Positions 25,406 to 34,453 of a stretch of 39,916 nucleotides of DNA are shown piece after piece (position 1 is the first letter of the stretch; every line of letters starts with the position of its first letter). The stretch lies in the NCBI RefSeq assembly GCF_900110205.1, contig NZ_FOCV01000042.1, positions 1 to 39,916 on the forward strand. The letters are read 5' to 3'. The stretch is from Rhizobium tibeticum (GTDB taxonomy: Bacteria > Pseudomonadota > Alphaproteobacteria > Rhizobiales > Rhizobiaceae). The position numbers were made by a program, and so were the translations under genes. Below the pieces are notes generated by a model. That model did no database searches. It was not told the DNA's origin and saw only the letters and a program-made list of their open reading frames with translations.

Positions 25406-27220
25406 TCAGCCCGCAGCCTTGGCGGGCGACCGCAGGAAGGCTCTCCGATCCAATTCGGTGGTCCTGAGCGAGCTTCTAAGCCGCAGGAGATCTTTGCGTG
25501 CGATCAATCCGAGCAGCTTTCGGGTTTGTGGATCTACGACAGGAATGCGGCCGGCGTCTGTGGAAATCATGAGATCGGCTATGAAGCCGACCGTGTCTTC
25601 CGGATGCCCAACGGGAATCGAGGCGTCCGAAATCCGGTCACCAAGGCTTTGATCCGACAGCTCGGTATCGTTCTGCCAAAGCAACGCGTCGCCGCGGGTC
25701 ACGAATCCGGCGAGGGTCCCATCTTCGTATGTCACCGGATAATAGCGATGCGTCTCCCGGGGGCCGGCAAAAAACTCGCAGGCATCCGCCGCTGTCATTG
25801 AAGCTGGCAGGGTATCGACCTCGGAAATCATGATGTCGCGGGCGCGTGTCAGCTCAAAAGGGTCGATGCCGTATTCGCGGGTAATATGCTGGCCACGCCG
25901 GGCAATCTTCTCGGTCAGTATGGACCGACGAAGAAGCAGCACGGTGACTGCATAGGCGGCGACCGTGGCAACGAGTAACGGAACGAGCGTGCTTCCATCG
26001 CCAGTGATTTCGAAGGCGAAGAAGGTCCCCGTCAGAGGCGCGCGCATGGTACCACCCATCATGGCCGCCATCCCAAGCAGGGCCCAGAAGCCGGGCTCGC
26101 CGGGAAAGACTATGCCCATCAGCCACCCAAGCGCGCCTCCCAGGATGAGGAGTGGAGCGAGCACACCACCTGACGTGCCTGACGACAGCGCCACGAGCCA
26201 AATTACGGTTTTGACGACAAGAATGAGGACCACAGCTTTTGCAACAATATGGCCGCTCAGCAGGTCGGCAATGATGTCATAGCCCACCCCGAGTGCACGG
26301 GGTTCGACCAAGCCGCCTAGCCCGATCACAACGCCGCCTAGGGCGGGCCACCACATCCAATGAATCGGAAGGCTCTCGAAGGCGTCCTCGCTTCTATAGA
26401 GAAGCGTGGTCAGCAGACCGGACTGAAGTCCGGAGGCGATCCCCATGACCACACAAAGCAGGATTCCCCACCATGGCAGGCTGACTTGGAAGTGCGTAGG
26501 GAAGAGCGGACCGCTGCCGAAGAGAAGGGGCCGCCAGCAAACCGACACCGCCGCTGCAACGGCCACGGGAATGAAACTGCGCGGTTTCCATTCGAAGAGT
26601 AGAAGTTCGACCGCCAGCATCACCGCCGCGATCGGCGAACCGAAAATCGCAGTCATGCCTGCCGCAGCGCCGGCGACAAGCAGTGTCTTACGCTCGGCGG
26701 CGCTCATGTGAAAGAACTGGGCAAACAGAGATCCGATCGCGCCGCCGGTCATGATGATTGGACCTTCGGCGCCAAATGGCCCTCCGGTTCCGATCGAGAT
26801 TGCCGAGGAGAGCGGCTTGAGAAGGGCCACCTTCGGGGACATCCGGCTTCCGCCTATGAGGATAGCCTCGATGGCTTCGGGAATCCCGTGGCCGCGGATT
26901 TTCTCGGATCCGAACCGCGCCATCAAACCGATAACCAAACCACCGATGACCGGGGTGACCACCATCCAAGCAGATCGCGGCGCATCCGCCAGCGATGATG
27001 GAACGATGCTGACGTGTCCGAACCAAACGATGTTGGTGACGACGGATATGAGACTGACAAGTACCCAGGCCGCCAGCGCGCCGCCGGAACCAACAACGAT
27101 TGCCATGCCGATCAGGAGCAGAACTCGTTTGTCGGTCGTAAAGTCGCCCGCTTCACGACGTGCGAGGCCACCGATGAAGTCGTGTTGGGGGTATTTTTTC
27201 TCGGGAATAGGTCTGGCCAA
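25406..27220 (-). CDS. ClC-family chloride channel/antiporter with two CBS domains
   Basis: This is an inner-membrane ClC transporter of about 604 residues with around ten spans and the selectivity motifs GHGIPEA, GPFGAEGPIIMTGG (with the gating glutamate) and GTSGGVLAPLL. Two CBS domains form the C-terminal ~120 residues (around AADACEFFAGP and GFIADLMISTDAGRIPVV). It would exchange chloride and protons or pass chloride. The TTG at 27220 is the likely start, because GGAG stands seven bases ahead and longer starts would run through the palindrome at 27262-27280. It is divergent from the MarR genes. Confidence 0.9.
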   Translation of the reverse strand: MARPIPEKKYPQHDFIGGLARREAGDFTTDKRVLLLIGMAIVVGSGGALAAWVLVSLISVVTNIVWFGHVSIVPSSLADAPRSAWMVVTPVIGGLVIGLMARFGSEKIRGHGIPEAIEAILIGGSRMSPKVALLKPLSSAISIGTGGPFGAEGPIIMTGGAIGSLFAQFFHMSAAERKTLLVAGAAAGMTAIFGSPIAAVMLAVELLLFEWKPRSFIPVAVAAAVSVCWRPLLFGSGPLFPTHFQVSLPWWGILLCVVMGIASGLQSGLLTTLLYRSEDAFESLPIHWMWWPALGGVVIGLGGLVEPRALGVGYDIIADLLSGHIVAKAVVLILVVKTVIWLVALSSGTSGGVLAPLLILGGALGWLMGIVFPGEPGFWALLGMAAMMGGTMRAPLTGTFFAFEITGDGSTLVPLLVATVAAYAVTVLLLRRSILTEKIARRGQHITREYGIDPFELTRARDIMISEVDTLPASMTAADACEFFAGPRETHRYYPVTYEDGTLAGFVTRGDALLWQNDTELSDQSLGDRISDASIPVGHPEDTVGFIADLMISTDAGRIPVVDPQTRKLLGLIARKDLLRLRSSLRTTELDRRAFLRSPAKAAG

Positions 27221-27261
27221 GCTTTTTCTCCGGCGGGCGGTCGATTTTTCAAACAGCTTAC

Positions 27262-27280
27262 TATATCGTGATACGATATA
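27262..27280. promoter_or_regulatory. Perfect palindrome between clc and marR genes
   Basis: TATATCGTGATACGATATA has perfect 8-bp arms (27262-27269 and 27273-27280) around GAT. It lies in the divergent promoter region, 26 bases before the first MarR start, and is probably a MarR-family operator. Confidence 0.6.
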
Positions 27281-27305
27281 AATCAATCCACTTCTGGGAG
27301 TCGAA

Positions 27306-27734
27306 ATGACACGACACATCGACCAACTCTCTCCTTGGGACTACGAAGCGCTGGCCGATCTCCGATACGAGCTGAGGCGGTTCACGGATTTCAGCACTGG
27401 AGAAGTCCAACGGCTTGGAATGACACCCTGAACAGCATCAAGCTCTTCTGGCAATCAAGGGTATTTCCAAAGGAAAGCGAATGACGATTGGAATGCTGGC
27501 CGATCGTCTGTTGATCGCCCCGCATTCGGCGAGGGCCCTCGTCAACAGCTTGAGGAGATGCAGTTGCTGGCACGCACAGCAACCAAAGCGGATTGGCGAC
27601 CGCAATACTTGGCATTAACTCCTGCAGCCGAGCGGATCCTGGAACAGTTGAGCGGAGCGCACCTTCATGAGATACGTGAAATGGCTCCTGAGCTAATGCA
27701 TGCCCTTCGCGTTCTGCAGGACGACGAAGGCTAG
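27306..27734 (+). pseudogene. MarR-family regulator, disrupted by two compensating frameshifts
   Basis: From the ATG at 27306 the frame begins as a MarR protein (DYEALADLRYELRRFTDFS) and hits TGA at about 27429. Reading one base later, MTPEQHQALLAIKG and MTIGMLADRLLIAPHSA continue, and from about 27555 the original phase resumes with EMQLLARTA to ALRVLQDDEG and a proper stop. Two lesions are needed: one extra C in CCC at 27426-27428 and one missing base near 27552-27555. The sequence matches the intact MarR gene that follows along its whole length. It is either a decayed duplicate or two sequencing errors. Confidence 0.75.
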
Positions 27735-27788
27735 AGCAGATTGCATGGATGTCGTAGGTTGCAGATTCATAAACCCACTGGAGGCACT

Positions 27789-28214
27789 GTGGCAACGACG
27801 AGAGATTCCTTGAGCGACAGTGACTACGAGACACTTGCCAATTTGCGATACGCATTGCGACGGTTCATGGATTTCAGCACCTCAGCCGCGTATGAGGAGG
27901 GCCTGCCGACACAACAGCACCAGGCGCTACTCGCCGTGAAAGGTCATGCCGGCCCGGAACGAATGAGTGTCGGGATGCTTGCCAGCCGACTTCTGATCGC
28001 GCCGCATACGGCGACCGAGTTGGTCGGAAGGTTGAATGCGGCGGGTTTGATCGCGCGGCACGCCGATCCGGAAGATAAGCGCCGGCAGACCCTGGAGCTC
28101 ACTGAAAAAGCGGAAGCGCTCCTGGTTCGGCTGAGTTCCGTTCACCTGCGAGAAATCCGGGAAATGGCACCTGAGCTGATCACGCTCTTACAACGCCTCC
28201 AGCGAGGATCCTAA
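27789..28214 (+). CDS. MarR-family transcriptional regulator
   Basis: The 141-residue protein has a complete winged helix-turn-helix (ERMSVGMLASRLLIAPHTATELVGRL) with the wing DPEDKRRQTLELT and flanking dimer helices. The start is GTG at 27789 with GGAGG four bases upstream; an earlier ATG at 27741 has no such site. It lies right after the broken paralogue and is the intact copy of a tandem pair divergent from clc. It is probably a repressor acting at the palindrome at 27262-27280; the inducing ligand is unknown. Confidence 0.88.
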   Translation: MATTRDSLSDSDYETLANLRYALRRFMDFSTSAAYEEGLPTQQHQALLAVKGHAGPERMSVGMLASRLLIAPHTATELVGRLNAAGLIARHADPEDKRRQTLELTEKAEALLVRLSSVHLREIREMAPELITLLQRLQRGS

Positions 28215-28509
28215 GGCTATTGACCGAGCAACGTCGTGTACGAAGCGGCATGATGCCGAACCACAGCTAGGGCAGAACAGTTCGGGATCGAAGTTGAGCC
28301 AATGAATTTTCGGCGATTACCCGCTTTGGGCCGCCGATAGCTGACCTGGATCACACCCTGAACGCGCCACAAGCAGATATAAAGCTCCTGAATAGCAGAT
28401 GACGATCGAATCTCCCTAAAGGACAATAGCCCGCCAGCGGTGCCCGTGCCAAAATCCCCGTCCACAGAGGCACGACTGCGTGCGCCTCAATCTCGCGGAG
28501 GAGAGAGCC

Positions 28510-30573
28510 ATGAGCGGATCGCTTAGACTTTGGACACTTGTGCTTGGTGCAGTTTTCGCTGGAGGACTGGGTGGCACATCGACCGCGCAGGAGCCGCAGC
28601 ATTTCAGTCCGAAGGGAAAGATGCCCTCGCAATACACGATCGAGGCGCAGCAACAGCAGCGCCAGCTTCTGCCTTTTGCCGACAGGCAGGACTTTGAGGA
28701 AGCCGAACGCGGTTTCATCGCTGCCCCGCCTTTCCGCAAGATCATGAATGACAAAGGCGATGTGGCCTGGAACATGGACAACTGGGACTTCCTATTGAGA
28801 GGGAAGGACTTCGACAGCATCCACCCATCGCTGCAGCGTCAAGCATTGCTCAACATGGAGTATGGCCTGTTTGAAGTTGTTCCGGGCATCTATCAGGTGC
28901 GCGGCTTCGACCTCGCGAACATATCATTCATCAAGGGCGATACCGGTTGGATCGTGATCGATCCACTGACTGTCAAGGAAACGGCGCGTGCCGCACTCAA
29001 ATTCATCAATGAAAAGCTTGGCGAGCGACCCGTCGTCGCGGTGATCATTTCTCACTCCCACGCCGACCACTTCGGCGGAATTCGCGGCGTCGTCGATGAT
29101 GCTGCCCTCGCAGCTGGAAAGGTCCAGATCGTTGCCCCCAAGGGGTTCATGAACGAGGCAATCGCGGAAAACCTCTACGCTGGCAACGTGATGACCCGCC
29201 GCAAGACCTACACTTACGGCGACCTTGTGCCACCGAGCCCCTACGGCAATGTCGATGCGTCGATCGGCAAGGCGGCTGCTAGCGGCGATGTCGGCATCCT
29301 GCCCCCCACCATCAGCATCGAACAGCCTGTTGAGGAACTGACCATCGACGGCGTAAAAATGGTTTTTCAAAACACACCGGGCACCGAAGCGCCAGCGGAG
29401 ATGAATACTTGGTTCCCGGACTTCAAGGCATTCTGGGCGGCGGAAAACATCGTCAATAGCCTGCACAATATTCTTACGCTGCGAGGGGCACCGGTGCGGG
29501 ACGCCCTAGCGTGGTCGCAATACATCAACGTTGCGCTATACCGGTTCGGCAATCAGGCGGATGTGATGTTCGCATCCCATAGCTGGCCGCGTTGGGGAAA
29601 AGAGCGGATTGCCGACGTGATGCGCGGACAACGTGACATGTATGCGAACTTGAACAACCAGGTACTGCACCTGGCGAACACTGGCATCACCATCAACCAG
29701 ATTCACAACGTCTACGAACCGCCGAAAAGCCTGCAGGAGCAATGGTATGCGCGCGGTTACCACGGCTCCTATCTGCACAACAGCCGAGCTATCATCCAGC
29801 GCTACCTCGGTTTCTGGGATCTGAACCCTACGACATTGGTCCCCCTATCGCCGGAGGCGTCTGCACCGCTTTACGTGGAAATGATGGGCGGCGCCTCCAA
29901 GGTGATGGCGAAAGGCCGTGATCTCTATGCCGAGGGCAAATATCGCCTTGCAACCGAAATTCTGAACAAGCTGGTCTATGCTGAACCGGACAATCAGGAG
30001 GCAAAAGATCTGCTCGCCGACACCTACGAACAGATGGGCTATCAGTTCGAGAGCCCCAGTCTCCGTAACAGCTTCCTGGCCGGCGCCAAGGAACTGCGTG
30101 ACGGCATCATCGCCGTGAAGGCGGCAAAAGCGGGCAGTCCCGACTTTGTGCGCGGCACCAGCACCGAGTTGTTCCTCAATTACCTCGGCATCCAGATGGA
30201 CAGCCGCAAGGCGGAAGGCATGCATTTCAAGATCAACCTCTCGACGCCAGATAACGGCGAAAAGTTTGTCATCGAAATGAGCAACGCCACACTGACAACC
30301 ATCGCCGGCTATCAAGCCGACGACGCTGATCTGACGGTTACGATCGACCGCCGCGAGCTGGAGGATGTGATGATTGGGACGGCGAAGCTGTCAGACAAGG
30401 TCTCTGCCGGGAAGGCAAAAATGGAAGGCAATCCGCAAGTGCTTGCTAAGCTTGGCTCGACAATGGTCACGTTTGACAACTGGTTCGAGGTTTTGCCGGG
30501 CACGAAGCAGCGCGAGGCGCTGCCAAAGCTTGAGCTCTTACAGGACGACGCGACCTACTACGAGGGACCCTAG
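28510..30573 (+). CDS. Secreted alkyl sulfatase (metallo-beta-lactamase fold, SdsA1/BDS1 type)
   Basis: The 687-residue protein has a signal peptide (residues 1-26), then a metallo-beta-lactamase domain with the two-zinc motif HSHADH at 182-187, a dimerisation helix region and a C-terminal SCP2-like domain (from about residue 560, DADLTVTIDRRELEDVM). Enzymes of this kind hydrolyse the sulfate ester of primary alkyl sulfates such as dodecyl sulfate, releasing the alcohol. GGAGGAGAG lies just ahead of the ATG at 28510. It follows the MarR gene by 300 bp on the same strand, so it may be its target. Confidence 0.92.
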   Translation: MSGSLRLWTLVLGAVFAGGLGGTSTAQEPQHFSPKGKMPSQYTIEAQQQQRQLLPFADRQDFEEAERGFIAAPPFRKIMNDKGDVAWNMDNWDFLLRGKDFDSIHPSLQRQALLNMEYGLFEVVPGIYQVRGFDLANISFIKGDTGWIVIDPLTVKETARAALKFINEKLGERPVVAVIISHSHADHFGGIRGVVDDAALAAGKVQIVAPKGFMNEAIAENLYAGNVMTRRKTYTYGDLVPPSPYGNVDASIGKAAASGDVGILPPTISIEQPVEELTIDGVKMVFQNTPGTEAPAEMNTWFPDFKAFWAAENIVNSLHNILTLRGAPVRDALAWSQYINVALYRFGNQADVMFASHSWPRWGKERIADVMRGQRDMYANLNNQVLHLANTGITINQIHNVYEPPKSLQEQWYARGYHGSYLHNSRAIIQRYLGFWDLNPTTLVPLSPEASAPLYVEMMGGASKVMAKGRDLYAEGKYRLATEILNKLVYAEPDNQEAKDLLADTYEQMGYQFESPSLRNSFLAGAKELRDGIIAVKAAKAGSPDFVRGTSTELFLNYLGIQMDSRKAEGMHFKINLSTPDNGEKFVIEMSNATLTTIAGYQADDADLTVTIDRRELEDVMIGTAKLSDKVSAGKAKMEGNPQVLAKLGSTMVTFDNWFEVLPGTKQREALPKLELLQDDATYYEGP

Positions 30574-30690
30574 AAGGCTACCGAGGGACCAAAGTTAGTG
30601 TCCCATTGGGCCCGAAAGCAGTCATCAGCGAGAGACCGCTTGCGCCCAACCCGGACATTGACAAGCCTGCCACGCCTCCTATCGTCGCTG

Positions 30691-31130
30691 GACGAAGTGG
30701 ACTGGGTGAGGTTTTCGTTCCTTCGCATCGGCTTCATCTTCACGACGGCGCTGCCGCCGGCACTGGCGGCCGGTGCGGTCGCCTCGATCCAGCATCTGAA
30801 GGTCAGTCCTTCGAGCGTGCGCGTCACCAGGATCGTGTCCGCAAGCTGCGGGCGCTGCTTGATCAGCGCGGCATCCCGCACATGCCAAATCCAAGCCATA
30901 TCGTTCCGGTCATGGTTGGCGATGCGGCAAAGTGCAAGTGGATCTCCGACCTGCTACTCGACAATTGCGGTGTCTATGTGCAGCCGATCAACTACCCGAC
31001 GGTGCCGAAGAAGACCGAGCGCCTGCGCATCACCCCGACGCCGCTCCACACCGATGCCGACATCGAGCATCTCGTGGATGCGCTGCATTCGCTCTGGTCG
31101 CGCTGCGCGCTCGCCCGGCACGTTGCTTAG
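30691..31130 (+). pseudogene. hemA: hemA (5-aminolevulinate synthase) C-terminal fragment, frameshifted
   Basis: The first part (to about 30805) reads GFIFTTALPPALAAGAVASI in one frame. The second part reads FERARHQDRVRKLRALLDQR, HMPNPSHIVPVMVGDAAKC, GVYVQPINYPTVPKKTERLR and ends normally in the other frame. Both match the last ~145 residues of 5-aminolevulinate synthase, the PLP enzyme that makes ALA from glycine and succinyl-CoA. The N-terminal two-thirds, including the catalytic lysine, is gone, and the region around VRFSFLRIG is altered. It cannot be functional; the intact hemA must lie elsewhere. Confidence 0.85.
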
Positions 31131-31231
31131 CAGGACGAAGACACGAGACCGCGGAAGCTTCAAGGTGTTGAATAGAGACAACCAGGCGTACGAAGATGGT
31201 CACTTGGCTGTGTCACTATTTGCATGGGATT

Positions 31232-31263
31232 ACCAGACAGCATCCAACCGGATGCTGTCTGGT
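31232..31263 (-). terminator. 14-bp perfect hairpin after the chemoreceptor gene
   Basis: ACCAGACAGCATCC (31232-31245) pairs perfectly with GGATGCTGTCTGGT (31250-31263) around AACC. It begins 26 bases after the stop of the chemoreceptor on the minus strand. There is no T run on either side, so a terminator role is likely but not certain. Confidence 0.5.
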
Positions 31264-31288
31264 TCTGCGCACAACTACAAACCAGGGG

Positions 31289-33076
31289 TCAGAACGCATT
31301 CCACTGATCGTCGGCTACGCCAGATGCTCTGCCGCCGAATGCCCTTGCGACTTGCGCGGCCACTCGATGTGCCGGCGAGGATATGGTGTGATGCTTTGTA
31401 TTTGTTTGCTCGGTTGCCATAGGCGATACTCCGTCGCTGACCCTGAATTGGCCAACCAATTGGAACAATGCGTGAGCCTCCTTTGCCAGACTGTGGCTGG
31501 CCGCGGTCGACTCCTCGACCATCGCTGCGTTCTGCTGGGTTCCTTGGTCCATCGTATTCACGGCGGTGTTAATTTCTTTCAGGCCAGTCGTCTGTTCTTT
31601 TGATGCCTCGACGATCGCTGCAACATTCACGTTGATCTGCTGTACCTGCTGAACGATCTTTTCCAGGACCTCTCCCGTTTGATTGACTAGGCTCACGCCG
31701 CTCTTGACCTGCTCTCCCGACGTATTGATTAGACCCTTGATCTCCTTTGCCGCGGTCGCGGAGCGCTGGGCCAATTCGCGCACCTCCTGCGCCACGACGG
31801 CAAACCCTTTTCCCGCTTCGCCGGCACGCGCCGCCTCGACCCCCGCATTTAGCGCCAGGAGGTTAGTTTGAAAGGCGATATCATCGATGACGCCGATGAT
31901 GCTCGAGATCTCATTGGAGGAACTCTCGATTTGGCCCATCGCGGCAATGGCCTTGCGAACGATGTCCCCCGACTTCTCGGCATTGTCGTGTGTCACGGCG
32001 ACGAGGTCGCCCGCTTCCTCTGCACGCCGGCTGGAATCGGCAACCGTCGTGGTAATTTCCTCGAGCGCTGCCGCCGTTTCCTCCACCGACGCGGCCTGCT
32101 GTTCCGTTCGTTTCGACAGGTCATCCGCGGCGGCGCGGATTTGGGTGGATCCAGCCGCGATTGCCCGTGCATTGTGGCCGACATCTTCCATCGCCGTGCG
32201 GAGTCTTGCGACAGCTTGGTTGAAGTCGGTGCGAAGCCGCTCCAGCGAGGGGATGAACGTCTTTTCGAGGGAGAGGGTCAGATCCCCTTCCGCAAGCATG
32301 CCGAGCGACTGCGCGAGCGCTTCGACGTTCTCGACGCGTCCGGTGATATCTGTGGCGAACTTGACGATCTTGAATACACGGCCGTTCATGTCGAAAATCG
32401 GGTTGTAGGACGCTTGCACCCAAACGCGCTTGCCTCCCTTGCCGAACCGCAGGAATTCCTCGGCAGCATACTCACCGCCGCGAAGGCGCTCCCAAAACTT
32501 TTCGTACTCGGCACTTTGCGCATAACCCGGATCACAGAACATGGAGTGATGACGGCCTTCAATTTCGCCGAGTCGATAGCCAAGAGCCGCCAGAAAGTTC
32601 CCGTTGGCTGTGATGATATCGCCGTTCGGGCTGAACTCGATAACCGCCTGGGCCCGAGATAGAGCGTCAAGCTTGCCGGCGTCTTCCGCACTCTTGAGCT
32701 TCTGCGCCGTTATATCTGTTGCGAACTTGACGACCTTGTATGGTTTGCCGGCGCGGACCACCGGGTTGTATGATGCTTCGATCCAGATCTGTTTGCCAGC
32801 CTTGCCAATCCTCCGGTATTGACGGCGATCGAATTCACCTCGGCCTAGTCTTGTCCAAAAATCGCGGTATTCAGCCGACCCGGCTTCACCGGGATCGACA
32901 AACATCCTGTGATGTTGGCCCACGATTTCGCTCAAATCGTAGCCGAGCGAGCGGCAGAAATTGTCGTTCGCGGTCAGAATCTTGCCATCGAGAGTGAACT
33001 CGATGATGGCCTGGGATTTGTCCATTGCTGCCATTACAAGTGCAGCATCAGACCTTTTTCCGAACAGGAAACTCAT
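31289..33076 (-). CDS. Soluble methyl-accepting chemotaxis protein with two PAS domains
   Basis: This 595-residue chemoreceptor has no membrane span. Two PAS domains with PAC segments (about residues 15-130 and 140-250; for example KSQAIIEFTLDGKILTAN and RAQAVIEFSPNGDIITAN) precede a HAMP-like link and a long signalling coiled coil with the hairpin tip IDDIAFQTNLLALNAGVEAA (given in part). The C-terminus ends QWNAF, fitting the W-x-x-F pentapeptide by which CheR and CheB dock. Cytosolic PAS receptors of this type usually sense redox state or oxygen. The ATG at 33076 has AGGAGGGG upstream. Confidence 0.92.
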   Translation of the reverse strand: MSFLFGKRSDAALVMAAMDKSQAIIEFTLDGKILTANDNFCRSLGYDLSEIVGQHHRMFVDPGEAGSAEYRDFWTRLGRGEFDRRQYRRIGKAGKQIWIEASYNPVVRAGKPYKVVKFATDITAQKLKSAEDAGKLDALSRAQAVIEFSPNGDIITANGNFLAALGYRLGEIEGRHHSMFCDPGYAQSAEYEKFWERLRGGEYAAEEFLRFGKGGKRVWVQASYNPIFDMNGRVFKIVKFATDITGRVENVEALAQSLGMLAEGDLTLSLEKTFIPSLERLRTDFNQAVARLRTAMEDVGHNARAIAAGSTQIRAAADDLSKRTEQQAASVEETAAALEEITTTVADSSRRAEEAGDLVAVTHDNAEKSGDIVRKAIAAMGQIESSSNEISSIIGVIDDIAFQTNLLALNAGVEAARAGEAGKGFAVVAQEVRELAQRSATAAKEIKGLINTSGEQVKSGVSLVNQTGEVLEKIVQQVQQINVNVAAIVEASKEQTTGLKEINTAVNTMDQGTQQNAAMVEESTAASHSLAKEAHALFQLVGQFRVSDGVSPMATEQTNTKHHTISSPAHRVAAQVARAFGGRASGVADDQWNAF

Positions 33077-33536
33077 TGCCCCTCCTGAAGTTGTTCCTGG
33101 AATAGTATCGCTCATCATCCGCAACAATTTATGCTTGCAAGAAGCTTGCGAGGCGGTTTTTCCGCAAGCTGAAGTAGAGTTGTGTATGGATGGTCCGATT
33201 AACAATAGTCTTTACATGGTTTAATATTGGTTAATTTAGCACAAAACTCCAATATACTACTTATAGGCGCAAGATCTGACCGAATCTATTCTTGATTTTC
33301 GTCAGTTTTCTTATCTGTCGAGCTATACGTTGGTGTTTTTGACAATTGCCGCTCTGAGCGCAGGCAATCTGGTCGGTGGCCTGAGTGCGCCTTACAACCA
33401 TGAACGTAAGGGGCGCCGGCTCCAGGAACGATTGTGATTGTTAGCAGGTCTCTCCGTTTCTTGATCGCGATCAAAGATCGCCGGGGCAAGAGCTGGCACA
33501 AGGGCACAATCGCTTCTCAAGGAGACTACTGTTTTG
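33077..33536. other. Intergenic stretch with an uncertain open fragment
   Basis: The upstream region of the chemoreceptor. A plus-strand frame open at 33267-33437 (56 codons) reads a membrane-like stretch (TLVFLTIAALSAGNLVGGLS) but has no ATG and no ribosome binding site. It may be a remnant of a membrane protein. I see nothing else. Confidence 0.3.
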
Positions 33537-34033
33537 ATGATCTCACAGACTGACCGGCACTTCGATGCTCGCTCCGATGACCGTGACAAAGAAGGATTGC
33601 CGCGTCAGCCTGGGCGCGCAAATCCATCGCGCCCCTTAGACGCCTCAGCCCATTCCTGACGCGGCACAAATTGGCTTGTGCGGGTGCCCTCGTGGCCCTG
33701 ACGGCAGCCGCGATCATCTCACTCGCGTTAAGGGCGATCCTGCGAGATGCCACGATACTACTGCTTGACGAGGCGACCTCGGCCCTGGACGCCGAGAACG
33801 AGGCAGCGGTCCAGGGCGCTCTTGAGAGCCTGATGCATGGCAAAACGACACTCGTTATCGCGCATCGTCTTGCGACTGTTTTGAAGGCGGATCGCATACT
33901 GGTGGTGGACGAAGGAAGGGTCGTCGAGGAAGGGACGCATTCTTCTCTACTGAGCAAAGGCGGAAACTACGCTCGGCTTGCGGCTCTTCAGTTTGGTGAG
34001 AAGATCGATACAGGCGAGGTGAACGCGGCCTAA
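33537..34033 (+). pseudogene. ABC exporter (ATPase-permease fusion) with internal deletion
   Basis: The ATG at 33537 (AAGGAG at 33519-33524) starts MISQTDRHFDARSDDR, with a frameshift near 33640. Then LRRLSPFLTRHKLACAGALV with the first membrane span (ALVALTAAAIISLAL) is joined directly, near 33728, to the end of the ATPase domain: RAILRDATILLLDEATSALD (Walker B) and TLVIAHRLATV (H-loop), to the native stop. The remaining membrane spans, Walker A, Q-loop and signature motif are missing (probably over 400 residues). This is a deleted remnant. Confidence 0.85.
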
Positions 34034-34034
34034 A

Positions 34035-34373
34035 ATGCACGCTAACCCGCGCGTTAATTGGCCTTTGAGGATCGGAACCATGGGCAGCCCGCTTGCCGCA
34101 AGACAGGCTGAAGAGGTGCGAGCGCGCCTTGTGGCCACGCATGCTCTGCCGGCGACAGCTTTTGAAATCGTTGCTCTTGAAACACGCGGCGATAAAGCCG
34201 TTGACGGAGATCGACGGCAAGGGCTTTTCACTTTTGAGCTTGAGGAGCGACTCTGGTGTAATATGACGCAAACGAGGTCGGACGGTGCACGCGAGAGCGG
34301 CAGACGTTCAGGCGGGTTTGTGGCAGGCGACGCAAGTTTCGGACCGCAGATCCCCGACCTTCCGGGCATTTGA
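34035..34373 (+). pseudogene. hemC: hemC (hydroxymethylbilane synthase) N-terminal fragment
   Basis: The frame begins like hydroxymethylbilane synthase: PLRIGTMGSPLAARQAEEV then FEIVALETRGDKAVDGD and GLFTFELEERL. After about residue 73 (34250) the sequence diverges from the family and stops at 34371-34373. The enzyme joins four porphobilinogen molecules; the catalytic part is missing. Together with the hemA fragment this is the second broken haem gene in 3.5 kb. The fragment starts one base after the ABC remnant stop. Confidence 0.8.
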
Positions 34374-34453
34374 CAGAAATCAAAGCGCGCCATGTGGAAA
34401 GACATCAAACTGCCAACACTCAATCGTCGACCGAGGAATGGGAGGACATTGCG

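Noticed and set aside
30558..30592. Direct repeat of a TACGAGGGACC-like string at the end of the alkyl sulfatase gene.
   Set aside because: The two copies are short (about 12 bases, one difference) and may be chance duplication; no boundary or function could be linked to it.
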